Source: Anthoceros angustus (Eukaryota; Streptophyta; Anthocerotopsida; Anthocerotales; Anthocerotaceae). Taken from it: a stretch of 64,000 nucleotides of DNA. Both the position numbers and the translations under genes were made by a program. The notes beneath the pieces were generated by a model. It searched no databases, was not told the DNA's origin, and saw nothing but the letters and a program-made list of their open reading frames with translations. Positions within the stretch are counted from its first letter, which is position 1; the number at the start of each line of letters is the position of its first letter. Shown here one piece after another: positions 1-11,035 of the stretch. Where the stretch lies: contig VJWM01000063.1 of assembly GCA_010909165.1 (NCBI GenBank), forward strand, positions 496,001 through 560,000, written 5' to 3'.

Positions 1-2162
1 TATCACGAGGACATGTACTGCTATTATGTTTACGGTGGAGTGACGTCCAATACCATTCTCAAGTATAATCAAGTATGCTGTTATGAGTAACACCAATATC
101 ATTTATCTTGCATACGTGATATATGGTGCTAAAGCCATATGTTTTGTAGTAGGAATGGCCGGACGAAGAGTGGTCCGGGCCGAGAATGCCCGAATCAGCG
201 TGGATGAACACCTACAAAACTCAACAAAACCAGCCCAACTAACCGTTTTCGGTGAATAAGGTTGGATTTTTCCAAAACCCTTTGACAGGAGAAACCCCTT
301 TTCGTAAAGCTATCCTACTCATGGCGGAGCCCGCTATTCTCGTGTTTGTGGATGATTTCACTAGGAAGACTCGACATATCTTATGAAGGAGAAATCCGTA
401 TTTACACTCTTCAAGGAATGGAAAGCCATGGTGGAGAACGCAAGTGGACAACGTCAAGACTGCGAGTGACAACGGAGGTGAATACATCTCCACTTTCCAA
501 CGCTTTGCAAGGAGCATGGAATTGAAGGCAACTAACCATCCTCACACACCGAGCAAAATGGAGTGGCGGAGCGCAAACTTAGGAGTCCGTGGAGGCTAAA
601 TGCATGTTACATCATAGTGGCTTGAAGTACGTTTTGGGGTGAGGTCTGTTACAAAGAACCTATGTTTTGAATCGAGTTCCAACCAAAGCTATTGTTGGAA
701 TGACCCCGAGGAAGCGTGGTCTCAAGCCCGACATAAGCCATTTGAGGATCTTTGGTTCGCTGGTTTATGCTCACGTTCAAGCAAACCCGAACAAAATGGG
801 ATCCAAAAGGCGTGAAGTGCCTTATGCTTGGATACTCTCGAGATTAAGGGCTACCGGCCATGTTGATCTTTCAAGGAAGAAGATCATTTTTAGTGGGTTG
901 TATTTAATGAGGTTGTGGAACCCATCAAAGGAGTGGGAGCTCCAACCCCATTATCATGAAGGATCCGACGGCGTTGACGACAATGATGAGGATTCTATAT
1001 GATGACACTCTTGAGCAACCCGCCCCGAGCCCAACGAACCTTCTCAACAATGCGACATAGAGGGGGAGAAAGGGAAATTCGATGTCGCGATTGGAGAAGT
1101 AGATGAAGATCAAAGCATTGTCAATTGACGAAGAAGAGGAAGCTCAAGTATTCGAGAGAGACAACCAATCTTGAGAAGATCAACGAGACAATGGAAACCT
1201 TCTAAGATCTTGGAATCCATGAATGCGTGTGTATGAGGAGGCATGGTTGGCGATGTCACAACCACAAAGCCTAAGGAAGCATTGGAAGGACCAAAGGCAA
1301 AGGAGTGGAAAGAAGCCGTGGACAAGTGAGTATAACTCTCTTCTCAAGAACAAAACTTGGGCAATCACTCCTCTACCTCACGGAAGGAAGAGCATAGGAT
1401 CAAAGTGGACATTCAAGATTAAGCGCAAGGTGATGGAAGCATAGAGCGCACAAGGCTGGTGGGAAAGGATATACACAAGTCCTGTGTGGATTATCGATAC
1501 CTTCTCCCCGCCGCTAAGATAGCATCTATCCGAGCTCTCCTAGCTATCGCAGCCGACATGGAGATACATCATATGGATGTTCGCCTGCCCTCGAATGGAG
1601 ATCTCGGATGAAGAGATCTACATGGACCACCGAGGATGTAAAATGTGGACGCGAGGGAGAGGTATGTAGGCTACTAAAGGATCGACAGCATGGATTTTGT
1701 GGTTGGATTTGCGATTGATGGGCTGGAGATGTCGATGGCCGCCCGCCTGGATATGTGCTATGCTATTTGGGGAGCCATTTCATGGAGTAGTAGGCCGACC
1801 CTCAGCTTTATCCTCTGAAGCGGAGTACATGGCAATATCTCTGTAATGCAACAATGCTAATATGGCTACACACGATTGCTCGAAGAAATGGGATTTAAGG
1901 AAGGTGCAACAACCATCTTCAACGACAATCAAGGTTGCATTTATTTAGCAAAGAATGCTACTTTCCACGCGAGGACGAAACACATTAAAGTAAAGCATCA
2001 CTTCACCAGGGAGAAAGTTCAATCCAAGGAGATAGAGCTAGCGTATTGTCCCATGCGGACATGCTGCAGACATGTTTTGACCAAAGGGTTGACTTTAGAG
2101 AAGCAATGCTAAGTTTAGCAAAATGTTAGGCTTAAAAGAGTAATCGATGTGTTGAGTGGGAG
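1..2162 (+). mobile_element. Decayed Ty1/Copia retrotransposon, internal region
   Basis: This is the 3' half of a Copia polyprotein, broken by many frameshifts and small deletions. Reading rightward, there are integrase-core pieces (FVDDF near 350, DNGGEY near 470, an AERK-like piece near 570) and the integrase C-terminal piece GLKPDISHLRIFGS at about 720-760. A reverse-transcriptase entry piece (SIGSKWTFKIKRKV) lies at about 1390-1435, and an RNase H piece (DNQGCIYLAKN, then FHARTKHIKVKHHF) at about 1930-2015. No open frame exceeds about 110 codons, so it cannot be autonomous. The order integrase, reverse transcriptase, RNase H is diagnostic of Copia rather than Gypsy. The 5' LTR and gag must lie left of the window. 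The first 240 bases have no recognisable coding content. Confidence 0.85.
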
Positions 2163-2358
2163 TGTTAGAAATCTATAGGATTGGTGCAACACATCACATA
2201 TTAGAGTTATGAGTATAAGTCCTAGAAGTATATAGGATTATCCCAGGAGTGAGATAGGGTTTCATACTATCGAGAGTATGACAAGGCCAAAGGCTATATA
2301 TGTATGCATAGCACACCATTTCTAATGTACTGAACCTGGGAATTACTGTTTTCTAACA
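2163..2358 (+). repeat. 3' LTR of the decayed Copia element
   Basis: The 196-bp segment starts TGTTAGAA and ends TTCTAACA, a perfect 8-bp terminal inverted repeat with the TG...CA ends of an LTR. The purine-rich GAGTGGGAG directly before it (2154-2162) is a normal polypurine tract. The partner LTR is outside the window, so no target-site duplication can be checked. Confidence 0.85.
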
Positions 2359-2949
2359 GGTCTTTCAACTTTTATCGCGTGCCCTGCTTTGAGCATAGCG
2401 CTCTCTCCGCTCTCGTTCTCAACTGAAACGAACGAAGGGCGAGCAATATGGCCGCGGAAATTGCCAAGACAATCAGGGCGACGGGAACTAAATTAGTTTC
2501 CCGTCGCTCCCGGTGGCTCGGTCGCGGGTTGGCACGGATAAGAGAGAGGAGTATGGGACAGGAAGGCCATGCTCATGGCATGGCATGCTGGTTCGCCAGG
2601 CCGTACCCTGGCGAACCGATATTTAGGCCTAGCGGCATATCCGGGGGAGGGGCGAGCGTCAGCACTCGGCCAATTCCAGGAAGGACCTGAGACTCTGGAA
2701 GAGAGCGTGTGCACGTGGACAATTGCAGGGTGACAGCACGCCGAGTAGCCGCCGCGGAACGTCCAGCCGCGTTCCGCCCAGTTTCCGACACGGAAACAGC
2801 TGAAGAGTCACGCGTGGGCGTAGCCTCGTTCATTCGCACCTTTCCGGAGCTGGGCGCTCAGACGCTGAGATGTTGCTTGCAGGCGCTCCGGCAGCGCAAT
2901 TGCCGGCCATGGGGACTGCTAGCCTAGCCTGATTCTGTGGCGGCCAACC

Positions 2950-3420
2950 ATTGCTGCCGTGGTGCGTATCGGCAACTCCGTTTGATGCTTGAGTGCATTT
3001 GCCTATCAGGCTGACATTTCGTCGGCGTCTTGATTGCCAGTGGAGTAACCCGGGGCCGAACACCGCTGCCGCCCGGATTGGCAGGAACCTGCCCTGCACT
3101 GCCCTGGATTGGCAGGAACCTGCCCTGCGGTGCGTATCGGCAACTCTGTTTGATGCTTGAGTGCATTTGCCTGTCAGGCTGACATTTCGGCGTCTTGATT
3201 GCCAGTGGAGTAACCTGGCCGAACACCGCTGCCGCGCGGATTGGCAGAAACCTCCCCTGCACTGCACTGCACTGCACTGCACTGCCCTGCGGTGCGTATC
3301 GGCAACTCTGTTTGATGCTTGAGTGCATTTGCCTGTCAGGCTGACATTTCGGCGTCTTGATTGCCAGTATAGTAACCCGGGGCCGAACACCGCTGCCGCG
3401 CGGGGGCCGGGCTTGGTTAC
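2950..3420 (+). repeat. Leader-repeat array A (about 165-bp units)
   Basis: Three tandem units each contain TTTGATGCTTGAGTGCATTT, at about 2981, 3149 and 3311 (spacing about 168 and 162 bp). Each unit also has the inverted repeat GGCAGGAACCTGCC and a CACTG pentamer run (best at 3256-3290). The unit resembles, with divergence, the single-copy sequence just upstream of the small-gene start (3470-3640: GATTGGCAGGAA, then TTGATGAAGTGTG, GGTGCATTTC). It therefore looks like an amplified 5' leader rather than an unrelated satellite. Confidence 0.75.
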
Positions 3421-3657
3421 TGTCACACCATGTCTTGAGCATCAGCAAGGAACGAGGGCGAAAGACTTGGAAGCGGATTGGCAGGAAGGCGGACCAGGTG
3501 TGTGCCGTGTCTTTGATGAAGTGTGTTTGATTCTTCGGTGCATTTCAGTGTCTCGCCCACACTTCGCGGTCGTGATTGCAGGACTGGTGCCGCGGGCTCT
3601 TGGTTGCACACTTGAGCTTGAGCAAGGAGCACGCAAGGAGCCTGGCAGGGAGCTCGC

Positions 3658-4085
3658 GTGGGAGCTACTAGCGGATTGGATTATGTGATTCCGTGTGGAT
3701 ATTCTATCATGAGTGAACGACTAGCAAACCTCCGTTCCTGCCAGTGGCCGAATACTTATGTTCAATCGCCTGGGCGGGTTTCGTCTCCAGATGAATTCCA
3801 AGCTGGCAATGCATGTGGTCCGAATGCAACAGATCGCGAGATACAAGTTCCAAGTGTCGCCATCGACATGCCCAATGGAGTGGCGGGACGAGGTGAAAGT
3901 GTCGCGATCGACATCGCGAATCTTCCAGTGGACGAACGGGAGGAACAGGTTGGGAGTGGCCAGAAGAGGTTGCAAGTGTTCTAGCGAGTCACTTGGACCA
4001 GGAAACGGATACTAAGAAGGTTAAGTATCTGACTTGGCAGCATGTCCGTGTAATTGAGTCTGAGCCTGACTCTGTGACCTCACTG
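3658..4085 (+). pseudogene. Small-gene family, copy A (frameshifted)
   Basis: The reading frame starts MGATSGLDYVIPCGYS and closely matches copy B (7950-8348) and the N-terminal half of the 213-aa protein at 15179-15820. A small deletion near 3961 changes GGCCACAAAGAGG of copy B to GGCCAGAAGAGG. The frame then closes after 108 residues, before the segment equivalent to LDQETDTKKVKYLDL. A second deletion follows near 4034. It has no membrane segment, unlike the full-length member, so it is called a broken copy. Function is unknown. Confidence 0.6.
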
Positions 4086-4639
4086 TTAAAAGATATTGCT
4101 CATGCTATTAAGCTGTGATCTTGATCTGTGTTTCCTAACCCATGATCAGATTCTTTACGCGGGTGACAGAGCTTTATGCAATCTAGGGAGACGAAGAATA
4201 CGTAGAATTATGAATCATTGTAGAAACGGTTTTACAGGCTGTAGGGCAACAGCGTTCAATTCCAATAGACCAGAAGATTCCAGTAGTTGGACAGTCTATC
4301 CATCACATTACGAATTCTGTCAGACCTGATCATGATGCTACACTGCCAGTCAAATGTACGTAGGCGCTATCTTTTCCAACGTCTGCCCTTCCTTGGCCAC
4401 GGGGACTGTCTGTAACACCTTCCCTGAACAGCAACAACAATTGGCGTTGATGGCCATGACCACAAGCACAACTACAAAACTCAAAATGACTTCTGGCTTA
4501 GCATGTTGTATCATGTTGAAATGCAACTGCCCGTGGCAAACAATTAAGATCTGCTCCTAGCTTGAGAGCATACGGAGTTGTTCCTTCAATCCAGCCCTTG
4601 ATCTCTTCTCCCATTTCTCGGAGGTCCAGCTCCATTTTC

Positions 4640-5150
4640 GGTGCAGATGAGAATGCAGGGTTCTATGACAAATTCAATGCAGTCAACCATGCTATCCCTG
4701 TTGCTGTCCATGCGAGGAACCACAATGAAAATTCAGGTTCACTTCTGCAGCACATCGCCTCCAGGAAATTTTAGCTGAGAGCTTACCAGCCAGAACGGAG
4801 TTCCTTTTTCTCCAAGGCATTTAAAGTCCATTGCCACACCTCCACTTCAGGAAACTTGGACACTGATAGCTTATAAAAGACACAATTAGACAGCTTTCTC
4901 AGAGGGTCACGGTGAGATACCTGTGTCATCAAGGCTGATTATTATCGTCATCAATGTGCATAGCATAAACTGCGCCAGTCCCTGAGTTTTGGGTCAAGGG
5001 CACATCAGACATGTCAATCACGAAAACGCTAGAAAAACATCTCCGAGAGCCAGCAGGAACAACCTACTGCATAAAGCCTAACTATTCGCGGCTGTAATCA
5101 CAAACACCTGCATGCTGGCAAAATGGCTAGGAAGGATATCGATGGCTGAG
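4640..5150 (-). pseudogene. CDPK C-terminal fragment, copy A
   Basis: This is the reverse-strand counterpart of the better-preserved relics at 8930-9480 and 22319-22860. It retains the EF-hand exon derived from MDSNRDSMVDF and the LRDW-type piece. It has lost bases inside the first EF-hand loop (near 4940) and four bases (GATC) after the GACTGGCGC equivalent. No kinase domain is present. Assignment rests on collinearity with the other two copies. Confidence 0.5.
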
Positions 5151-6361
5151 CTACACAGTAGAGGTCAACCGAGTGTTCTTCACTCAGATTTCTCACTCGG
5201 AGTCCGAGGGACCGGGACCGAATCAACCCCGCGTAGCTTTAGCTCTCTCTGAGCGGCGCAAGCAACTCAGTTTGCGCTGTTGATCAAGCAAACTTGCAGC
5301 TGGACAAGTGGCAGAAAAGAAGATCTGCCCCCTCGCATCACAACACAAAGCACAGAAATCATGCCAGGAGTGCCGCACCAGCTCGTCCAGCTGACTGGCT
5401 TCGGCTCCACGGCCACTCTAAACCTACGTCCCGACTCGGTAGTTCGGGATGTGGATCGCGCCATTTTCAACCATCGTCTGTCTAGCGATAAAGATAAGCC
5501 TGTCCTCAGATCAAAACTGGAGTGAAGACACAGGTTGAGAGTGGCTGCGCGCGAAGCAACAACGAGAAGATCAGTGCCCGGCGCGCCAGCAGTCCCGATT
5601 GCGCTGCCGGAGCGGTCGGGCACCTGGAAGCACCAAAGCGTAGCTCCGGATAGAACGTTGCACGCCAGCAATCATCCCATACACATTGATTGTTGGGTGG
5701 TCTACGTGTCATGTCTGGAGAGACGAGGTCTTCTGATGCTCCCTGCAGAGCTTTGCACGCTGGTGCCCTGCGCCAAATCCATCGATCCATCTCCATCCAA
5801 GCAGACTTCATGGCCTGAGCATAGCATGAATTTCATGGAGGCTCGTCCACCACCTGTGACAGCCCTCCCAGTTCTGGCTAGACAGCCCAGATGTGGTTGA
5901 CCTGGTCTGATTAAGCCAAGTGTACTCCTCTCATAACATGCAAAATGAAGCGGTCCTCCCGGCGAGTGGAGGACTTCAGGGTGCGAGTTTCGCCAGAGCA
6001 TTGAAACTTGAGGATGGGGAGGGTAGTCTACTCCGGCCAAGAATTTTCAGAGTACTCGACAACTCCGGCCAAGAATTTTGCGGCTGATCTTATGGTTTAG
6101 GGTTTACCACATTGTACATGCATACACACATTAGGTTTCCCTCGACCTGGCCGTGGCAGTATGATCATCTTCGCGCGGGGTTTTCTCGGAGGCACCTGTC
6201 GGTAGACACTTACAGCTTCTTGCTGTGCCCACACAAGGATGTTTTCTCATGAAACATGCCCATAAATGTGGCTCACATCCATCTTTCAGCCTTGCTTCAC
6301 TTCCCTGATACTTCTTGTCCGCAACTGAAAAACTCAGAACCAGTCATCCATGTCTGCCCAC
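5151..6361 (+). other. Unassigned part of copy A
   Basis: No gene is supported here. The sequence is collinear with 9480-10690 in copy B and, inverted, with 21120-22310. Several frames of 90-120 codons are open on both strands, but they are not conserved in length between the copies because small indels shift them. The 6290-6350 piece matches, inverted, the tail of the PPR relic at about 21.1 kb. Confidence 0.5.
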
Positions 6362-6727
6362 CAACTCTGTTTGATGCTTGAGTGCATTTGCCTGTCAGGC
6401 TGACATTTCGTCGGCGTCTTGATTGCCAGTGGAGTAACCCGGGGCCATGGGGACTGCTAGCCTAGCCTGATTCGCTGTGGCGGCCAACCATTGCTGCCGT
6501 GGTGCGTATCGGCAACTCTGTTTGATGCTTGAGTGCATTTGCCTATCAGGCTGACATTTCGTCGGCGTCTTGATTGCCAGTGGAGTAACCTGGGCCGAAC
6601 ACCGCTGCCGCGCGGATTGGCAGGAACCTGCCCTGCACTGCACTGCCCTGGATTGGCAGGAACCTGCCCTGCACTGCACTGCCCTGGATTGGCAGGAACC
6701 TGCCCTGCACTGCCCTGGATTGGCAGG
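6362..6727 (+). repeat. Leader-repeat array between copies A and B
   Basis: Two more units of the leader repeat begin at about 6371 and 6521. Short GATTGGCAGGAACCTGCC-type subunits separated by CACTG pentamers follow at 6610-6720. It bridges the end of copy A and the start of copy B, as expected if unequal exchange occurred within these arrays. Confidence 0.7.
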
Positions 6728-7239
6728 AAGGCCATGCTCATGGCATGGCATGGCACTGCGGGAAATGGGTGCATCGCCATCGCCATGGATGTGAAAAACT
6801 AGACTAGAGACAATCGCTTTGTTATCTCTCATTATTTGTTCGCCGCGTGCGCGGTTAGGAAGTTGGTAATGCGATTTCACAACCAACGCGAATCGCAAAT
6901 CACAAATCGCAAATCGCATATCCAGTGGAGGGGCGAGCGTCAGCACTTGGCCAATTTCAGGAAGGACCTGAGACGCTGGAAGAGAGCGTGTGCACGTGGA
7001 CAATTGCAGGGTGACAGCAGGCCGAGTAGCCGCCGCGGAACGTCCAGCCGCGTTCCGCCCAGTTTCCGACACGGAAACAGCTTAAGAGTCACGCGTGGGC
7101 GTAGCCTCGTTCATTCGCACCTTTCCGGAGCTGGGCGCTCAGACGCTGAGATGTTGCTTGCAGGCGCTCCGGCAGCGCAATTGCCGGCCATGGGGACTGC
7201 TAGCCTAGCCTGATTCGCTGTGGCGGCCAACCATTGCTG

Positions 7240-7690
7240 CCGTGGTGCGTATCGGCAACTCCGTTTGATGCTTGAGTGCATTTGCCTATCAGGCTGACAT
7301 TTCGTCGGCGTCTTGATTGCCAGTGGAGTAACCCGGGGCCGAACACCGCCGCCCGGATTGGCAGGAACCTGCCCTGCACTGCCCTGGATTGGCAGGAACC
7401 TGCCCTGCGGTGCGTATCGGCAACTCTGTTTGATGCTTGAGTGCATTTGCCTGTCAGGCTGACATTTCGGCGTCTTGATTGCCAGTGGAGTAACCCGGGG
7501 CCGAACACCGCTGCCGCGCGGATTGGCAGAAACCTCCCCTGCACTGCACTGCACTGCACTGCACTGCACTGCACTGCACTGCCCTGCGGTGCGTATCGGC
7601 AACTCTGTTTGATGCTTGAGTGCATTTGCCTGTCAGGCTGACATTTCGGCGTCTTGATTGCCAGTATAGTAACCCGGGCCGAACACTGCC
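7240..7690 (+). repeat. Leader-repeat array B
   Basis: Three units are anchored by TTGATGCTTGAGTGCATTTG at about 7264, 7430 and 7608. A run of CACTG pentamers lies at 7540-7580 and is longer than the one in array A. Array and gene spacing are the same as in copy A. Confidence 0.75.
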
Positions 7691-7949
7691 GCGCGGGGCC
7701 GGGCTTGGTTACTGTCACACCATGTCTTGAGCATCAGCAAGGAACGAGGGCGAAAGACTTGGAAGCGGATTGGCAGGAAGGCGGACCAGGTGTGTGCCGT
7801 GTCTTTGATGAAGTGTGTTTGATTCTTCGGTGCATTTCAGTGTCTCGCCCACACTTCGCGGTCGTGATTGCAGGACTGGTGCCGCGGGCTCTTGGTTGCA
7901 CACTTGAGCTTGAGCAAGGAGCACGCAAGGAGCCTGGCAGGGAGCTCGC

Positions 7950-8348
7950 GTGGGAGCTACTAGCGGATTGGATTATGTGATTCCGTGTGGATATTCTATC
8001 ATGAGTGAACGACTAGCAAACCTCCGTTCCTGCCAGTGGCCGAATACTTATGTTCAATCGCCTGGGCGGGTTTCGTCTCCAGATGAATTCCAAGCTGGCA
8101 ATGCATGTGGTCCGAATGCAACAGATCGCGAGATACAAGTTCCAAGTGTCGCCATCGACATGCCCAATGGAGTGGCGGGACGAGGTGAAAGTGTCGCGAT
8201 CGACATCGCGAATCTTCCAGTGGACGAACGGGAGGAACAGGTTGGGAGTGGCCACAAAGAGGTTGCAAGTGTTCTAGCGAGTCACTTGGACCAGGAAACG
8301 GATACTAAGAAGGTTAAGTATCTGGACTTGGCAAGCATGTCCGTGTAA
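7950..8348 (+). CDS. Small-gene family, copy B (132 aa, no membrane segment)
   Basis: The open frame of 132 codons starts MGATSGLDYVIPCG and ends LDLASMSV. Residues 1-125 align with residues 1-125 of the 213-aa protein at 15179-15820. That includes the CQWPN motif, a VQSPGRVSSPDE segment and two acidic repeats containing VAIDI. The frame stops where the other protein enters its first membrane segment, so this member would be a soluble N-terminal domain only. The leader-repeat array lies directly upstream. No known domain is recognised. Whether it is expressed cannot be told; it may be a truncated gene. Confidence 0.45.
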   Translation: MGATSGLDYVIPCGYSIMSERLANLRSCQWPNTYVQSPGRVSSPDEFQAGNACGPNATDREIQVPSVAIDMPNGVAGRGESVAIDIANLPVDEREEQVGSGHKEVASVLASHLDQETDTKKVKYLDLASMSV

Positions 8349-8649
8349 TTGAGTCTGAGCCTGACTCTGTGACCTCACTGTTAAAAGATATTGCTCATGC
8401 TATTAAGCTGTGATCTTGATCTGTGTTTCCTAACCCATGATCAGATTCTTTAACATGGGTGACAGAGCTTTATGCACCTAGGGAGACGAAGAATATGTAC
8501 GAAGAATTGAATCATTGTAGGAAACGGTTTTACAAACGCTGTAGGGCAACAGCAAGTTCAATTCCAATAGACCAGAAGATTCCAGTAGTTGGACAGTCTA
8601 TCCATCACATTACGAATTCTGTCAGACCTGATCATGATGCTACACCAGT

Positions 8650-8841
8650 CTAATGTACGTAGGCGGCTATCTTTTCCAACGTCTGCCCTTCCTTGGCCAC
8701 GGGGATCGTCTGTAACACCTTCCCTGAACAGCAACAACAATTGGCGCTGATGGCCATGACCACAAGCACAACTACAAAACTCAAAATGACTTCTGGCTTA
8801 GCATGTTGTATCATGTTGGAAATGGCAACTGCCCGTGGCAA
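8650..8841 (-). CDS. Short membrane ORF, conserved in two copies
   Basis: This 63-codon frame contains a strong hydrophobic stretch (VILSFVVVLVVMAIS) followed by four cysteines, then a polar tail ending KIAAYVH. Nearly the same frame is open in the inverted copy at 22957-23148, with only a few substitutions; copy A has lost it. It lies downstream of the CDPK EF-hand relic on the same strand and could be a leftover last exon of a chimeric gene. Function is unknown. Confidence 0.35.
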   Translation of the reverse strand: MPRAVAISNMIQHAKPEVILSFVVVLVVMAISANCCCCSGKVLQTIPVAKEGQTLEKIAAYVH

Positions 8842-8929
8842 ACAATAAGATCTGCTCCTAGCTTGAGAGCATACGGAGTTGTTCCTTCAATCCAGCCCTT
8901 GATCTCTTCTCCCATTTCTCGGAGTGTCC

Positions 8930-9480
8930 AGCCTCCCATTTTCGGTGCAGATGAGAATGCAGGGTTCTATGACAAATTCAATGCAGTCAACCATGCTATC
9001 CCTGTTGCTGTCCATCTGCGAGGAACCACAATGAAAATTCAGGTTCACTTCTGCAGCACATCGCCTCCAGGAAATTTTAGCTGAGAGCTTACCAGCCAGA
9101 ACGGAGTTCCTTTTTTCTCCAAGGCATTTAAATCCATTGCCAACACCTCCACCCTTCAGGAAACTTGGACACTGATAGCTTATAAAAAGACACAATTAGA
9201 CAGCTTTCTCAGAGGGTCACGGTGAGATACCTGTGTCATCAAGGCTGATTATGCCATCGTCATCAATGTGCATAGCACAAACTGATCGCGCCAGTCCCTG
9301 AGTTTCTCAGGGTCAAGAATACATCAGACATGTCAATCACGAAAACGCTAGAAAAACATCTCCGAGAGCCATAGCAGGAACAACCTACTCGCAAAGCTAA
9401 CTGCTTCAAGCGGCTGTACTCACAAACACCTGCATGCTGGCAAAAATGGCCAGGAAGGATATCGATGGCTGAGGCTCACA
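8930..9480 (-). pseudogene. CDPK (CPK16/18/28-type) regulatory-region relic, copy B
   Basis: Reading on the reverse strand, spaced pieces match the order in group IV CDPKs. They are an IDIL piece and YSRLKQLALR of the autoinhibitory junction (about 9390-9480), then DPEKLRDWRDQF leading into a first EF-hand (HIDDDGIISLDD), then an exon starting MDSNRDSMVD with a canonical second EF-hand loop D-x-N-x-D-x-x-V-D-x-x-E (about 8965-9015). Frame changes separate the pieces. The kinase domain and EF-hands 3-4 are absent, so no calcium-activated kinase can be made. In CDPKs this region relieves autoinhibition on calcium binding. Confidence 0.6.
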
Positions 9481-10789
9481 GCAGAGGTCAACCGAGTGTT
9501 CTTCACTCAGATTTCTCACTCGGAGTCCGGGAGGGGGACCGGGACCGAATCAACCCCCGCGTAGCTTTAGCTCTCTCTGAGCGGCTGCGCAACTCAGTTT
9601 GCGCTGTTGATCAAGCAAACTCAGTTGGACAAGTGGCAGAAAAGAAGATCTGCTCTCTCGCATCACAACACAAAGCACAGAAATCATGCCAGGGAGTGCT
9701 GCACCAGCTCGTCCAGCTGACTGGCTTCGCTCCACGGCCACTCTAAACCTACGTCCCCACTTCCAGTTCGGGATGTGGATCGCGCCATTTTCAACCATCG
9801 TCTGTCTAGTGATAAAGATAAGGCTGTCCCTAGATCAAAACTGGAGTGAAGACACAGGTTGAGAGTGGCCGCGCGCGCGAAGCAACAACGAGAGACCAGT
9901 GCCCGGCGCGCCAGCAGTCCCGAATTGCGCTGCCGGAGCGGTCCGGGCACCTGGAAGCACCAAAGGCAGCTCCGGATAGAACGTTGCATGCCAGCAATCA
10001 TCCCCACATACACATTGATTGTTGGGTGTGTAGTCTGTCATGTCTGGAGAGACGAGTCTTCTGATGCTCCCTGCAGAGCTTTGCACGCTGGTGCCCTGCG
10101 CCAAATCCATCGATCCATCTCCATCCAAGCAGACTTCATGGCCCTGAATAGCATGAATTTCATGGAGGCTCGTCCACCACCTGTGACAGCCCTCCCAGTT
10201 CTGGTTGTGGACAGCTCAGATGTGGTTGACTGGTCTGATTAAGCCAAGTGTACTCCTCTCATAACATGCAAAATGAAGCGGCTCCCTCCCCGGCGAGTGA
10301 GGACTTCAGGGTGCGAGTTTCGCCAGAGCATTGAAACTTGAGGATGGGGAGGGTAGTCTACTCCGGCCAAGAATTTTCAGAGTACTCGACAACTCCGGCC
10401 AAGAATTTTGCGGCTGATCTTATGGTTTAGGGTTTACACATTGTACATGCATACACACATTAGGTTTCCCTCGACCTAGCCCGTGGCAGTATGATCATCT
10501 TCGCGCGGGGTTTTCTCGGAGGCACCGTCGGTAGACACTTACAGCTTCTTGCTGTGCCCACACAAGGATGTTTTCTCATGAAACATGCCCGCCAAATGTG
10601 GCTCACATCCATCTTTCAGCCTTGCTTCACTTCCCTGATACTTCTTGTCCGCAACTGAAAAGCTCAGAACCAGTCATCCATGTCTGCCCACCAACTCTGT
10701 CCTGGCTCCTTCCAGGCTCCAATTCCGGCTTTCGATGCCTGCAAATCCCGTGCACGGTCTACATCTGGGCATCAGCATATACGGTCTTC

Positions 10790-11030
10790 CTCTAGTTTGC
10801 AAATTGTTGGCAAAGGTGTCTGCAAGTGTTTTGCCTGAAGTGCTTTATGTACCTAAGCACGCTAAGAACTTGGTTTCATTAAATCAACTCATGAAAATGG
10901 ATGAGTTTCAACTTGCCATGTATGAAGATTCTTGCCGCTTGTTTCGGCGGAGTGCTCCCTCAATTTGCATCTTCCAGGATTTCTTAGTTGCAGACCTGTA
11001 TCGGCCAAGGAGGAGGCCAAGGATCATCGC
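10790..11030 (+). mobile_element. Copia pre-integrase fragment
   Basis: Inside an open frame running 10645-11106, the piece LPEVLYVPKHAKNLVSLNQL and the following residues have the form of the Copia protease to GAG-pre-integrase linker, which usually reads L-x-x-VLYVP-x-x-x-NLVS. Nothing of the integrase follows. The fragment sits between copy B and copy C of the duplicated block. Confidence 0.65.
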
Positions 11031-11035
11031 CATGG

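Larger units (their letters stand above)
2558..6370 (+). repeat. Segmental duplication, copy A
   Basis: This is the first of two near-complete direct copies of a block of about 4 kb; copy B is at 6728-10700, shifted by about 4.29-4.33 kb. In order it holds a GC-rich lead segment (2640-2940), leader repeats (2950-3420), a small-gene copy (3658-4080), a reverse-strand CDPK relic (4640-5150) and an unassigned 5.2-6.37 kb segment. The copies are collinear but copy A carries more small deletions, for example near 3965, 4040, 4160, 4612 and 5200. The growing offset reflects those losses. Copy A ends in the sequence CCAACTCTGT, where it runs straight into a new leader-repeat unit. Confidence 0.85.
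6728..10700 (+). repeat. Segmental duplication, copy B
   Basis: This is the second direct copy of the block and the better preserved one. It opens with a segment (6735-6880) resembling the 3' untranslated region of the small membrane-protein gene at 18930-19020: TAGACTAGAGACAATC, then GCCGCGTGCGCGGTTAGGAA. It continues through the GC-rich lead, the leader array (7240-7690), the 132-codon gene copy (7950-8348) and the reverse-strand CDPK relic (8930-9480). It breaks from copy A at about 10700, after CCAACTCTGT. Confidence 0.85.
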